From assembly GCA_041396125.1 (NCBI GenBank), contig JAWKZG010000004.1, positions 1-64,000 of the forward strand: a stretch of DNA of 64,000 bases, written 5' to 3'. Below, in pieces: positions 28,844 to 37,435 of this stretch; the first letter of the stretch is position 1; each line of letters opens with the position of its first letter. The notes beneath the pieces are model-generated. The model saw only the letters and a program-made list of their open reading frames with translations, made no database searches and was not told where the DNA came from. A program made the position numbers and the translations under genes. This DNA comes from JAWKZG01 sp041396125 (GTDB lineage: Bacteria; Pseudomonadota; Gammaproteobacteria; Competibacterales; Competibacteraceae).

Positions 28844-29830
28844 ATGTTTCCACTGTGCAAGAAAATGCTAACCGGCTTATCGGCTGGTTTGTTTGCTGCA
28901 GCGTCCCTCGCCGCATCATCTGCAGCAATGGCCTGGGAACCCTATAAGCCCGTCGAGTTCATCATTATGGCTGGTCAGGGCGGCGGTGCCGATCAAATGG
29001 CCCGTCTGATGCAAAGCATCATTGAAAAGCATGACCTTTCACCACAACCCTTCATTCCCATCAACAAACCCGGCGGTTCTGGCGCTGAAGCACTCCGCTA
29101 TCTGCAGGATAAAGCAGGCGATGACCATATCGTTATGATCACGCTGAACAGCTTTTACACGACTCCACTGCTGAACCCCAGCCTGGGCGTCGATATCGAC
29201 GCATTCACCCCGATTGGCCGTATGGCGCTGGACACGTTCCTGTTGTGGGTCGGTTCGAACAGTGGTATCGAAACCCTGGATGACTGGGTGGCCCAGGTTA
29301 AGGAAAAAGGTAAAGACTGGAAAATGGGCGGTACCGGTAAAGGGCAGGAAGATTCGCTGGTCACCGGCCTGCTGGAAACCGAGTTTGGCCTCAGCATGAC
29401 CTATGTACCTTTCCCCGGTGGCGGCACAGTGGCCAAAAACCTGGTCGGCGAGCATATCGACTCGACCGTTAACAATCCCGCCGAGCAAATGGGCTTTTTC
29501 GAAGCTGGCCAGTCCCGCCCTCTGATGGCCCTGACCCCGGAACGCTTACCACAATTCCCGGATGTTCCTACCTCCGGTGAACTGGGTCATGGTGACTTGG
29601 TGTATTACATGCAGCGCAGCATCAACGCACCACCCAAGATGTCAGCCGATGCGCAAGCGTTTTACATTGACCTGTTCAAGAAAGTCTTTGATTCAGAAGA
29701 ATGGCAGAGCTTCTGCGCCAGCGATGGTGTGTTCTGTAATCAATGGTTAGCAGGCTCGGATCTGGCTGAGTATCACAAGCAAGAGAAACTCAAGCACGAA
29801 AAGCTGCTGAAAGGGATGGGCGAGATCTAA
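28844..29830 (+). CDS. tctC: Tripartite tricarboxylate transporter substrate-binding protein (TctC/Bug)
   Basis: A 328-residue periplasmic protein of the Bug family, which captures carboxylates and related anions for a TctAB membrane unit. A signal peptide (LTGLSAGLFAAASLAASSAAMA) precedes the mature start. KPVEFIIMAGQGGGADQMARLM and INKPGGSGAEALRYLQ are the two conserved ligand-contact segments, and YVPFPGGGTVAKNLVGEHID is the third. I chose the ATG at 28844 because AAGGAGG lies nine bases upstream; a start 24 codons earlier would spoil the signal peptide. The ligand is unknown. The gene heads a tctC-tctB-tctA unit behind a palindromic operator. Confidence 0.92.
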   Translation: MFPLCKKMLTGLSAGLFAAASLAASSAAMAWEPYKPVEFIIMAGQGGGADQMARLMQSIIEKHDLSPQPFIPINKPGGSGAEALRYLQDKAGDDHIVMITLNSFYTTPLLNPSLGVDIDAFTPIGRMALDTFLLWVGSNSGIETLDDWVAQVKEKGKDWKMGGTGKGQEDSLVTGLLETEFGLSMTYVPFPGGGTVAKNLVGEHIDSTVNNPAEQMGFFEAGQSRPLMALTPERLPQFPDVPTSGELGHGDLVYYMQRSINAPPKMSADAQAFYIDLFKKVFDSEEWQSFCASDGVFCNQWLAGSDLAEYHKQEKLKHEKLLKGMGEI

Positions 29831-29910
29831 CTGATCGACGCTCGGATACGTTCCTGTAGTAACAAGTACATCACTAATTAAAAGCATCAAAGAGAGAGGT
29901 TTCGTAGAAA

Positions 29911-30414
29911 ATGACGGTTCGTGCCGCTGAGTTACTGATGGCTGTTATTTTGGCGTTATCCTCTCTTTACCTGATGTGGAAAAGTGCGGAATTACCGATC
30001 GGCTGGATCGATGGCGAAGGGCCTGGCGGCGGTGCCTGGCCCTTCTGGCTGGCACTGGTCATGCTGATCAGCTGTGTCATCACCATTATCCGCTGGTTCA
30101 AGGGCGCAACGCCGGAATCCCGCTCTACAGAAGAATACATGAACGCCTTGACCCTGCAGATCAACGCGGTAACTGTCGGGTCTCTGTTTCTTATGCTGTT
30201 TGCCATCCAGTTTATCGGGATGTATTTCTCGATGATGCTGTTCATGCTGTTCTATCTGCGGATTGTTGGACGCCACACCTGGACGCTGACGCTTTCAGTT
30301 GGTATCGGTATGCCGGTGTTTCTGTTTTTCTTTTTCGAAGCGGTACTTAAAATCATCATGCCTAAAGGCTATGCCGAGCCGCTTTTTATCCCGCTTTACA
30401 AAATCATTTTCTAA
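29911..30414 (+). CDS. tctB: Tripartite tricarboxylate transporter small membrane subunit TctB
   Basis: A 167-residue protein with four hydrophobic spans, the size and layout of the TctB subunit: LLMAVILALSSLYLMWKS, the loop GPGGGAWPFWLALVMLISCV, VGSLFLMLFAIQFIGMYFSMMLFMLFYL and a final VGIGMPVFLFFFFEAVL. It assembles with TctA in the inner membrane. AGAGAGAGG lies upstream of the ATG at 29911. It lies between tctC and tctA in the standard order. Confidence 0.9.
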   Translation: MTVRAAELLMAVILALSSLYLMWKSAELPIGWIDGEGPGGGAWPFWLALVMLISCVITIIRWFKGATPESRSTEEYMNALTLQINAVTVGSLFLMLFAIQFIGMYFSMMLFMLFYLRIVGRHTWTLTLSVGIGMPVFLFFFFEAVLKIIMPKGYAEPLFIPLYKIIF

Positions 30415-30520
30415 GGTCTGATTAGACCCTTTTTACGCCCGCACAGCCGCATAATAATGAGCCGGCGCCTGCTGTGCAGGGTTTCCAATGTCGGTTTTCG
30501 CTACCAGCGGAGAGTTGTGT

Positions 30521-32029
30521 ATGGATTTTTTTGAGCCTTTAATGCAGGGCTTCGCGACCGCGCTGTCGCTTCAGAATCTTACCCTCATGATGATTGGCTG
30601 CGTCATTGGACTGTTTGTCGGTGCAATGCCAGGTCTGGGCTCGGTCAACGGTGTTGCCATACTGCTACCGGTGACCTTCCTGGTGCCGCCTACCGGCGCG
30701 ATCATCTTCCTGGCCTCGATCTATTACGGCGCCATGTATGGCGGTGCGATCAGCTCCATCATGCTCGGCATACCTGGTGCTTCCACCGCCGTGGCAACCG
30801 TTTTCGATGGTCGCCCTATGGCCATGAAGGGCAAAGCGGATTTTGCGCTGGTGGCCGCTGCAGTCGGTTCCTTCATCGGCGGAACCGTATCAATCATTCT
30901 GTTTACACTGTTCGCCCCGCCATTAGCCAGCTTCGCACTTAAGTTCGGCCCGCCCGAAGAATTTGCGCTCATGATGCTGGCTTTCGCGACTTTTGTGGGT
31001 CTTGGCGGCGATGATCTGGCCAAAACGATCTTCTCGATAGCGGTTGGACTGGTACTCGCTGCCGTGGGCCTGGATGAAGTATCCGGCAGGCCACGGCTGA
31101 TTTTCTTCGATTTACCCGGCTTTTTTCACGGTATCAACTTCCTGGTGCTGGCGATTGGCATCTACGGTATCGGCGAGATCCTCTGGACCCTGGAAAAAAG
31201 TCAGGGCAGCATCACTGTCTCGCAGGCGTCCTTCACGATTCGACGTGTCTGGACGGCCATCAAGGAACTGAAGCGTTCTGCAATGACGATTCTGAGCTCT
31301 TCGGTGCTGGGCTATTTCGTGGGCATTTTGCCTGCTGCCGGCGCCACACCTGCCTCACTGATGGCTTACGGCATCGCCAAAACCGTGTCCAAGGACCCGG
31401 ACAGTTTCGGCAAAGGCAATATCGCCGGTGTTGCCGCGCCGGAAACGGCCAACAACGCGGCCAGTACCGGCTCCATGCTGCCCATGATCACGCTGGGCAT
31501 ACCCGGTTCGCCCACTACGGCCATTCTGTTGGGTGGCATGATTATCTGGGGACTGCGGCCAGGGCCAATGCTGTTTACCAATAACCCGGAGTTTGTCTGG
31601 GGTCTGATTGGCAGCCTGTATCTGGCCAACTTTTTCACCCTGCTGATCAACATCGCTTTCATTCCGATGTTCGTCGCGGTTTTGAGAATGCCCTTTACGA
31701 TTCTGGCACCCGTCATTTTCGTGCTGTGTGTGGTCGGCGGCTATGCCCCAACACAGGATATGCACGATGTCTGGCTGATCCTGATCTTCGGTGTGGCGGG
31801 TTATTTGCTGCGCAAGCTGAACTATCCGGTCGCGCCCGCAGTGCTTGCCATCGTACTGGGACCGCTGGCTGAACGCGCCTTGCGACAAAGTCTGATATCG
31901 TCGCAGGGCGATGCCATGACCTTTATCGAGCGGCCTATCTCCGGCATCATCATGGCCATCACCTTCATCTTATTCTTATTGCCCCTGATTCAGGCGATCA
32001 GACGACGGCGTGCACAGGCTACAGCCTAG
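30521..32029 (+). CDS. tctA: Tripartite tricarboxylate transporter large membrane subunit TctA
   Basis: About 502 residues with ten to twelve spans, the transport subunit driven by ion gradient. Conserved features are GAMPGLGSVNGVAILLPVTF, YYGAMYGGAISSIMLGIPG, GYFVGILPAAGATPASLMAYG and GVAAPETANNAASTGSMLPMITLGIPGSPTTAILL. I prefer the ATG at 30521 (GGAG nine bases upstream, first residues MDFFEPLMQGF as in the family) over the ATG at 30488. It is followed by a strong stem-loop that overlaps the end of the convergent kinase gene. Confidence 0.94.
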   Translation: MDFFEPLMQGFATALSLQNLTLMMIGCVIGLFVGAMPGLGSVNGVAILLPVTFLVPPTGAIIFLASIYYGAMYGGAISSIMLGIPGASTAVATVFDGRPMAMKGKADFALVAAAVGSFIGGTVSIILFTLFAPPLASFALKFGPPEEFALMMLAFATFVGLGGDDLAKTIFSIAVGLVLAAVGLDEVSGRPRLIFFDLPGFFHGINFLVLAIGIYGIGEILWTLEKSQGSITVSQASFTIRRVWTAIKELKRSAMTILSSSVLGYFVGILPAAGATPASLMAYGIAKTVSKDPDSFGKGNIAGVAAPETANNAASTGSMLPMITLGIPGSPTTAILLGGMIIWGLRPGPMLFTNNPEFVWGLIGSLYLANFFTLLINIAFIPMFVAVLRMPFTILAPVIFVLCVVGGYAPTQDMHDVWLILIFGVAGYLLRKLNYPVAPAVLAIVLGPLAERALRQSLISSQGDAMTFIERPISGIIMAITFILFLLPLIQAIRRRRAQATA

Positions 32030-32066
32030 TTTTTACCAATAGCACCGCTAACTCTTTCCTATCATT

Positions 32067-32111
32067 GCCTCATAAGGCGCTGTTTCCAGACAGCACCTTA
32101 TGAGGCTTTTT
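32067..32111 (+). terminator. Terminator of tctCBA
   Basis: A 17-bp stem (32067-32083 with 32090-32106, one mismatch) with a 6-nt loop, followed by TTTTT. The right arm runs into the last codons of the convergent phosphotransferase gene, whose stop is at 32098-32100. The minus-strand side lacks a T run, so it is best read as the tctA terminator. Confidence 0.85.
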
Positions 32112-33017
32112 CTACAGCCTGTAAATACTTTGCAAAATCCGCCCGTGCCATTAACGCCTGACAGCGTTCAAAACGCTCCAGCGCATAGGCCCAGAAATCT
32201 TCCGCCGGATTATCATTAGCGTGCTGCACTACGCCCCACAGTGTCCACAACAGATCGCACAAGGCCTTGTACATCACCATACGTCCGGCCTGGTCAGGCG
32301 GCACAGAGCCAGCAAAATAACTGGCCAGTAAGGCGTGATCCTGCTCGGCGTCGAAACCGGCCTCTACCGATAAATCACCCAGATCCCACATCGGGTCGTT
32401 ATTTCCGGCGTATTCCCAATCGACGATATAGACCTGCTCGCCGGTATCGATAAAATTCTCCGCCAGAGGATCGCAATGACAGGGTGCGAGTGGCACCGGA
32501 TGGGCAGCCAGCCGCTGGCGTATCCCATCGGCCTCCTGCTTGACCTGCTGGTAACCCGGCGGCAAGGGGGCGTTGAGTTTTGCGACCAGGGCCAGGTATT
32601 CGTCGATTTTCGCAAATACATCGAAACGCGTTTTGAATACCTGCCCGGATTGATGCAACTGCCGGAACGAGCGGGCCGCACGCTGAACCCGGTTGATATC
32701 CTTAAACCCTTCGGTACTTAAGGTTAAGCCGGGAATATACTCCGCCAGCATCAAGCCGTCGCCGCTATCGAAATATAAACCCTGGCCGATACGCCGACAG
32801 CGGCAGCAATTTTGGCATCGTGGGCCTCGACCGCGCGATTGATGTAATCTTCGGTGCCTTTGCCGGGGATACGCAGCAGATAATCGGTATCATCCTGCAC
32901 GCTGATACGGTAGACCAGATTGGTCAGCCCGCCCAGACGCTCGGCGTGATAGGCATCTGCCGGCAGCCTTGTGAACAGCGGGATACGGAGTAAAGCCTGG
33001 TGTACGAAATCAGTCAT
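32098..33017 (-). CDS. Choline-kinase-like / aminoglycoside phosphotransferase family protein (frameshifted)
   Basis: APH/choline kinase fold. The N-terminal part (33017 to about 32770) has GGLTNLVYRIS and YLLRIPGKGTEDYINR. After a one-base loss near 32765 the frame continues as LMLAEYIPGL, with the catalytic loop CHCDPLAENFI and the metal-binding VYIVDWEYAGNNDPMWDLGDL. The span is one base short of a multiple of three (about 306 residues when repaired). Relatives phosphorylate choline, ethanolamine or similar alcohols; the real substrate is unknown. It is the last gene of a seven-gene operon with a TRAP transporter, a demethylating flavoprotein and a sulfite dehydrogenase, 60 bp after the cytochrome gene. 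A second homologue lies at 40.5 kb. Confidence 0.82.
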
Positions 33018-33077
33018 AGTTCAAGGTCTATGGCAAAAGCCCGGCAGACGGGATCATCCGCTGCCAGGCAAAACGCG

Positions 33078-33617
33078 TTAGCCGGGCGGCCAGGCGCTGA
33101 TGAAACCATCCCGATTCGGCATCTGCACCTGCGGCAGAGTTGCCGCATCCAGTTTCTGCTCGCGGTCGATTATGCCATTCAGCCACAGAATATAGGCACT
33201 GACAGCGTAAAGTTCATTGGCACTCAGGGATTGCGGCTGATCATAAGGCATGGCACGACGAGTGTAATCGAACAGCGTAGTGGCATACGGCCAAAAACTG
33301 CCGACCGTCTTGAGTGTCGCCTCGGAACCGATAGAACCGACCCCGCCGACCAGCGGATCAGCCGGTTTACCCACGCCTTCCTCGCCATGACAGCTCTGGC
33401 ATTTGGCCTGATACACAGCCTCGCCGTCGACTGCACTGCCGCTGCCCGGCGGCAGGCCTTCGCCCGAGGGGCCAATGCTGATATCCCAGGCAGCCAGCTC
33501 CTGCCCGCTGACCGGCTGGCCAAACTGCGGGGGCGCTGCCAGCGCCAATCCCGAGATGCTGAGCGCAGCTACACCGCTGCTAACAAGTCGCTGCCACTTC
33601 GGTTTACACGAATGCAT
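33078..33617 (-). CDS. SoxD/SorB-like monohaem cytochrome c, sulfite dehydrogenase electron acceptor
   Basis: A 179-residue exported cytochrome. The signal peptide ends near LALAAPP. The segment GQELAAWDISIGPSGEGLPPGSGSAVDGEAVY is typical of the SoxD-type subunit of sulfite dehydrogenases. One haem site, CQSCH, is at residues 73-77, with a candidate axial Met in RRAMPYDQP. Known SoxD is longer and has two haem sites; here only one is present. It should take electrons from the overlapping molybdenum subunit and pass them to the respiratory chain. The ATG at 33617 overlaps the upstream stop by 14 bp. Confidence 0.85.
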   Translation of the reverse strand: MHSCKPKWQRLVSSGVAALSISGLALAAPPQFGQPVSGQELAAWDISIGPSGEGLPPGSGSAVDGEAVYQAKCQSCHGEEGVGKPADPLVGGVGSIGSEATLKTVGSFWPYATTLFDYTRRAMPYDQPQSLSANELYAVSAYILWLNGIIDREQKLDAATLPQVQMPNRDGFISAWPPG

Positions 33618-34899
33618 TGCTGATCTCCCCTGCAGCGCTGAGTTGCCAGGTTTGTATAGCGTTATAGTGATAAATATTCGAGCCATGATATTGCGGCTTC
33701 CAGTCCGCGCGCAGCGGCTGCTGGTTACCCTCACTGTCATAGGCGCGACTCATCAATTGTGTCGCCTGCCCGTCCCAGTCCCAGGGCAGGCGAAAGCGGG
33801 TCAGTGCCTTATCCATGACCGGCCCCTGCAACTCGGCCTCGACCCAGTTGGCACCGCCATCGGTGGATACCTCGACCCGGCTGATACTGCCCGCGCCGCT
33901 CCAGGCCAGACCGGAAATTTCGTAAAAACCCGCCCCGTCCAGCTGCGTGCCCAGCGAGGGTTGTGTGATCAGGGATTTAACACCCATTTCATAGGTGAAT
34001 TGACGCGCTTTGCCGTCCGGCAGTAAATCAGTGTATTTCGAGGTTTCGTCTTTGGTCTGCGTCGGTTCAGCAGTCACCTTGATCCGGCGCAGCCATTTGA
34101 CGTTCATATTGCCTTCCCAGCCGGGCAGAACCAGTCGTAACGGATAACCCTGCTCCGGGCGCAGCCGCTCGCCATTCTGAAACAATGCCAGAATCGCATC
34201 GTCCAGCGCTTTTTCCAGCGGCACACTGCGACTCATGCCGGCAGCATCAGCGCCTTCAGCCAGAATCCACTTGCCGGCCGGGTCTATGCCCGCTTCCTCC
34301 AGCAATAACTTCAGCGGCACACCGGTCCACTCACTGCAGGACACCAGACCGTGAATCATACCGGCTGACATTTGCTGCGGTTCAGGGAAAGCATTAAAGA
34401 AGCTGTTACCGGCGCATTCAATAAAACAAATCCGGCTGGCTCGGGGATAACGTGCCAATGCCGCCATTGAGAAACGCAGAGGACGCGCTACCAGGCCATG
34501 AATAAGCAGTTCATGCATCGCCGGATCGATCTCCGGCACGCCATTATGATGACGCTCAAAATGCAGACCGCTCGGTGTGATAACACCTTCCAGATCTTGC
34601 AGCGGCGTCATCGATACGCCTGCGCCGGGCGCCAGTTCGCCGTAAGGCTGCAAAATACCCCGCTGCACAGCCGCTTCAGTAGCAGCAGGCTGCCCATAAG
34701 AGCTGAATGGTCGACCTGGTGTCGTCATGGAAGCTGGTACCTCAAGCGCGGCAGCAGAGGCGCGCGTTAACACACCAGCCCCCGTTACCGCGCCAGCCAG
34801 CGCGACACTATGTTTTAAAAACGTACGCCGCTGCGGCGCCGCAGGAGTTGCCTGCTCGATCTCTCGGGCGAGCCGGGATCGAACCAGTTTAGTCGTCAT
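33604..34899 (-). CDS. SoxC-like molybdopterin sulfite dehydrogenase, catalytic subunit
   Basis: A 431-residue exported sulfite-oxidase-family enzyme. A twin-arginine signal (QRRTFLKHS, residues 23-31) is followed by FIECAGNSFFNAF, the molybdenum cysteine in GLVSCSEWTGVPL (about 187), LVLPGWEGNMNVKWLRRI and a C-terminal dimerisation domain (RVEVSTDGGANWVEAEL). It should oxidise sulfite to sulfate in the periplasm with the overlapping cytochrome as acceptor. No other sox genes (soxXA, YZ, B) are present, so this is a sulfite-disposal module rather than a thiosulfate pathway. AAAGGAG precedes the ATG at 34899. It sits between a demethylase-like flavoprotein and the cytochrome in one operon, which points to sulfite released from an organosulfur substrate. 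Confidence 0.93.
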   Translation of the reverse strand: MTTKLVRSRLAREIEQATPAAPQRRTFLKHSVALAGAVTGAGVLTRASAAALEVPASMTTPGRPFSSYGQPAATEAAVQRGILQPYGELAPGAGVSMTPLQDLEGVITPSGLHFERHHNGVPEIDPAMHELLIHGLVARPLRFSMAALARYPRASRICFIECAGNSFFNAFPEPQQMSAGMIHGLVSCSEWTGVPLKLLLEEAGIDPAGKWILAEGADAAGMSRSVPLEKALDDAILALFQNGERLRPEQGYPLRLVLPGWEGNMNVKWLRRIKVTAEPTQTKDETSKYTDLLPDGKARQFTYEMGVKSLITQPSLGTQLDGAGFYEISGLAWSGAGSISRVEVSTDGGANWVEAELQGPVMDKALTRFRLPWDWDGQATQLMSRAYDSEGNQQPLRADWKPQYHGSNIYHYNAIQTWQLSAAGEISNAFV

Positions 34900-34942
34900 T
34901 GAACGGTCTCCTTTGGTTGTTCAATTTTTGGTTTTTATACTG

Positions 34943-37435
34943 TTATGATTTTATACGCTCATGACGGGGATCGTATAAAGCCCCCATCTGTAGCTGGCAG
35001 GCGACTCGTTCGCCAGCCACGTCCAGTTCATATTGTCCCGACCTGATGAAGGCCCGATCCACACCAGCGGGATTGCGGATATAACCGTAACCGATATTTT
35101 TGCCGACCGTATATCCCCAGCCGGCACTGGACAGCCAGCCCACGCGCTGACCGTTGCGGTAAATTGTCTCACGACCCAGCAATATCACGTTTGGATCATC
35201 TACTGTGAAACAGGCCAAGCGCTTGGACAGCGGCTTGTCACGCTGGACAAGCAAAGCCTCGCGACCCTGAAAAGGCGTATCGCTCTTGAGCTTTACAGCC
35301 CAGCCCAGGCCAGCCTCCAGCGGCGTATGATCCGGCCCGATATCAGCGCCCCAGGCGCGATAGCCTTTTTCCAGCCGCAGACTTTCGATAGCCCGGTAAC
35401 CGGCATTGGCCAGCCCCCATTCCCGCCCGGCATCGCACAGCGCTGCAAAAACACTTGCGGCAAATTCAGTCGGTATGTGCAGTTCCCAGCCCAACTCGCC
35501 GACATAAGTTACCCGCAAGGCCAGTACCGGCGCACCCGCGACGGTAATCTCACGCAGGCTGGCAAAGGGAAAAGCCGGGTTCGATAAATCAGCGTCTGTC
35601 AATCGGGACAGAATAGCGCGCGAGTTCGGCCCCATCAGCGACAACACCGCTCGACTGGAGGTGATGTCGATCAATTCGGCCCGACAACCGGTCGGGATAG
35701 AGCGCTTGATCCAGTCGAAATCATGGGTCGCGAAACCGGTGCCGGTCACGATGTAAAAGCGGTTCTGATCCAGCCGGGCAACCGTCAGGTCACATTCGAT
35801 ACCGCCCCGTGCATTCAGCATTTGAGTGTAAACCAGCGCGCCCGGTGACCGGGCAACGTCATTGGCACAAATCCAGCTCAAGGCCTGCTCGGCATCGGGC
35901 CCGAGCAGCAGAAATTTAGCAAACGAGCTTTGATCAAACACGACCACCTGCTCGCGACAGGCGCGGTGCTCACGACCCACCGCCTCAAACCAGTTCTGCC
36001 GACCATAGCTGTAGCGATCCTGCGCTGTCTCGCCCGATCCGGCAAACCAGTTGGGCCGCTCCCAGCCCAGTTTTTCACCAAAACACGCCCCCTGTGCCCG
36101 CAATTGTTCATACAGGGGCGATCGGCGCAGGGGCCGGCCTGATTGGTATTCCTCGAACGGCCAGGCCATGGTGTAGTGCTTGCCATAAGCCTCCAGGGTG
36201 CGCTGCCGCACCCAGCGGGTATCCTGATGATTACGACCAAAACGGCGAATGTCCACCGGCCAGAGATCATATGGGGGTTCACCTTTGGCCACCCATTCCG
36301 CCAGCGCCATGCCCGCACCGCCGCCCGAGGCGATCCCAAACGCATTAAACCCGGCTCCAATAAACAAACCGCGCAGTTCGGGCGCTTCCCCCAGGATAAA
36401 ATTCCCGTCCGGGGTGAAACTTTCCGGGCCATTGATCATGCTTTTCACACCGACCTCCGCCAGTGCGGGCACCCGCGCGACGGCCTGCTCCATCAAGGGC
36501 TCGAAGTGATCGGTATCGAAATTCAACAGGCTAAACGCAAAATCCGTTGGCACCCCCTGCTCAGCCCAGGCAATAGGGTTGGGTTCATAGCCGCCCATAA
36601 CCAGACCACCGACCTCTTCCTTGAAATAAATCAGCCGGTCAGGATCACGCAGCGTCGGCAGGCCTGCTGTCACACCGGGTACGGGCTCGGTCATGATGTA
36701 CTGATGCTGCACCGATACCAGCGGCACATTCACCCCGACAGTGCCGGCCAGTTCCCGCGTCCATTGGCCGCAGCACAGCACCAGCTTTTCACAGCCAATG
36801 CGCTGGCCACTGGCTGTGTGTACAGCACAAACCCTGCCCTGCTCGGTTTCGATGCGAACGACCGGCGTATTGGTGCGGATTACCGCCCCGTGCATACGCG
36901 CACCTTTCGCCAGCGCCTGAGTGATATCGGCCGGATTGGCCTGCCCGTCGGTAGGCAGAAACGCGGCACCGACCACATCGGACACATCCATGACCGGCCA
37001 TAGATCGCGTGCTTCCGAGGCGCTGAGCAAGTGCATGTCCAGACCGAATGATTGCGCGGTGGTAGCCTGCCGGCGGACTTCCGTCCAGCGCTCGGCGTTA
37101 CAGGCCAGACGCAGACCGCCGTTGCGCTTCCAGCCGGTAGCCTGGCCGGTTTCCTGCTCCAGTTTGTCGTACAACTGGACGGAATACCCCAGCAGTTGCG
37201 TGATATTGGCATTCGTGCGCAATTGACCCACCAGACCGGCCGCATGCCAGGTACTGCCGGCGGTGAGCTGGTCACGCTCCAGCAGCAACACTTCAAGCCC
37301 GAGCTGGGCCAGATGATAGGCCGTCGAGCAGCCGATGATGCCACCACCAACAATGATTACGCGGGATGCGGCAGGGATATCATTCATAAGCTTTGGATTT
37401 TGCAGTTTTATTTCAGTGATTAGGCTTGCTGTCAC
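34943..37435 (-). CDS. Dimethylglycine/sarcosine dehydrogenase-like FAD protein with GcvT domain
   Basis: An 830-residue two-domain enzyme. An FAD-binding DAO domain (VIIVGGGIIGCSTAYHLA; STWHAAGLVGQLR with the His that carries covalent FAD in the family) occupies about 1-400. A folate-binding GcvT-type domain (RLEKGYRAWGADIGPDHTPLEAGL) follows to the end. Relatives remove an N-methyl group from dimethylglycine or sarcosine, passing it to tetrahydrofolate or releasing formaldehyde. The substrate could be another N-methylated compound; the adjoining sulfite dehydrogenase genes suggest a methylated sulfonate. The GTG at 37435 overlaps the TRAP permease stop (GTGA); an ATG at 37387 is an alternative start closer to the Rossmann motif. 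No frameshift. Confidence 0.9.
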   Translation of the reverse strand: MTASLITEIKLQNPKLMNDIPAASRVIIVGGGIIGCSTAYHLAQLGLEVLLLERDQLTAGSTWHAAGLVGQLRTNANITQLLGYSVQLYDKLEQETGQATGWKRNGGLRLACNAERWTEVRRQATTAQSFGLDMHLLSASEARDLWPVMDVSDVVGAAFLPTDGQANPADITQALAKGARMHGAVIRTNTPVVRIETEQGRVCAVHTASGQRIGCEKLVLCCGQWTRELAGTVGVNVPLVSVQHQYIMTEPVPGVTAGLPTLRDPDRLIYFKEEVGGLVMGGYEPNPIAWAEQGVPTDFAFSLLNFDTDHFEPLMEQAVARVPALAEVGVKSMINGPESFTPDGNFILGEAPELRGLFIGAGFNAFGIASGGGAGMALAEWVAKGEPPYDLWPVDIRRFGRNHQDTRWVRQRTLEAYGKHYTMAWPFEEYQSGRPLRRSPLYEQLRAQGACFGEKLGWERPNWFAGSGETAQDRYSYGRQNWFEAVGREHRACREQVVVFDQSSFAKFLLLGPDAEQALSWICANDVARSPGALVYTQMLNARGGIECDLTVARLDQNRFYIVTGTGFATHDFDWIKRSIPTGCRAELIDITSSRAVLSLMGPNSRAILSRLTDADLSNPAFPFASLREITVAGAPVLALRVTYVGELGWELHIPTEFAASVFAALCDAGREWGLANAGYRAIESLRLEKGYRAWGADIGPDHTPLEAGLGWAVKLKSDTPFQGREALLVQRDKPLSKRLACFTVDDPNVILLGRETIYRNGQRVGWLSSAGWGYTVGKNIGYGYIRNPAGVDRAFIRSGQYELDVAGERVACQLQMGALYDPRHERIKS

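Noticed and set aside
30415..30434. Small stem GGTCT/AGACC with T5 after tctB
   Set aside because: Only five base pairs; too weak to claim as an attenuator before tctA without transcript data.
36143..37003. 286-codon frame on the plus strand
   Set aside because: Lies opposite the intact dimethylglycine-dehydrogenase-like gene and shows no domain pattern.
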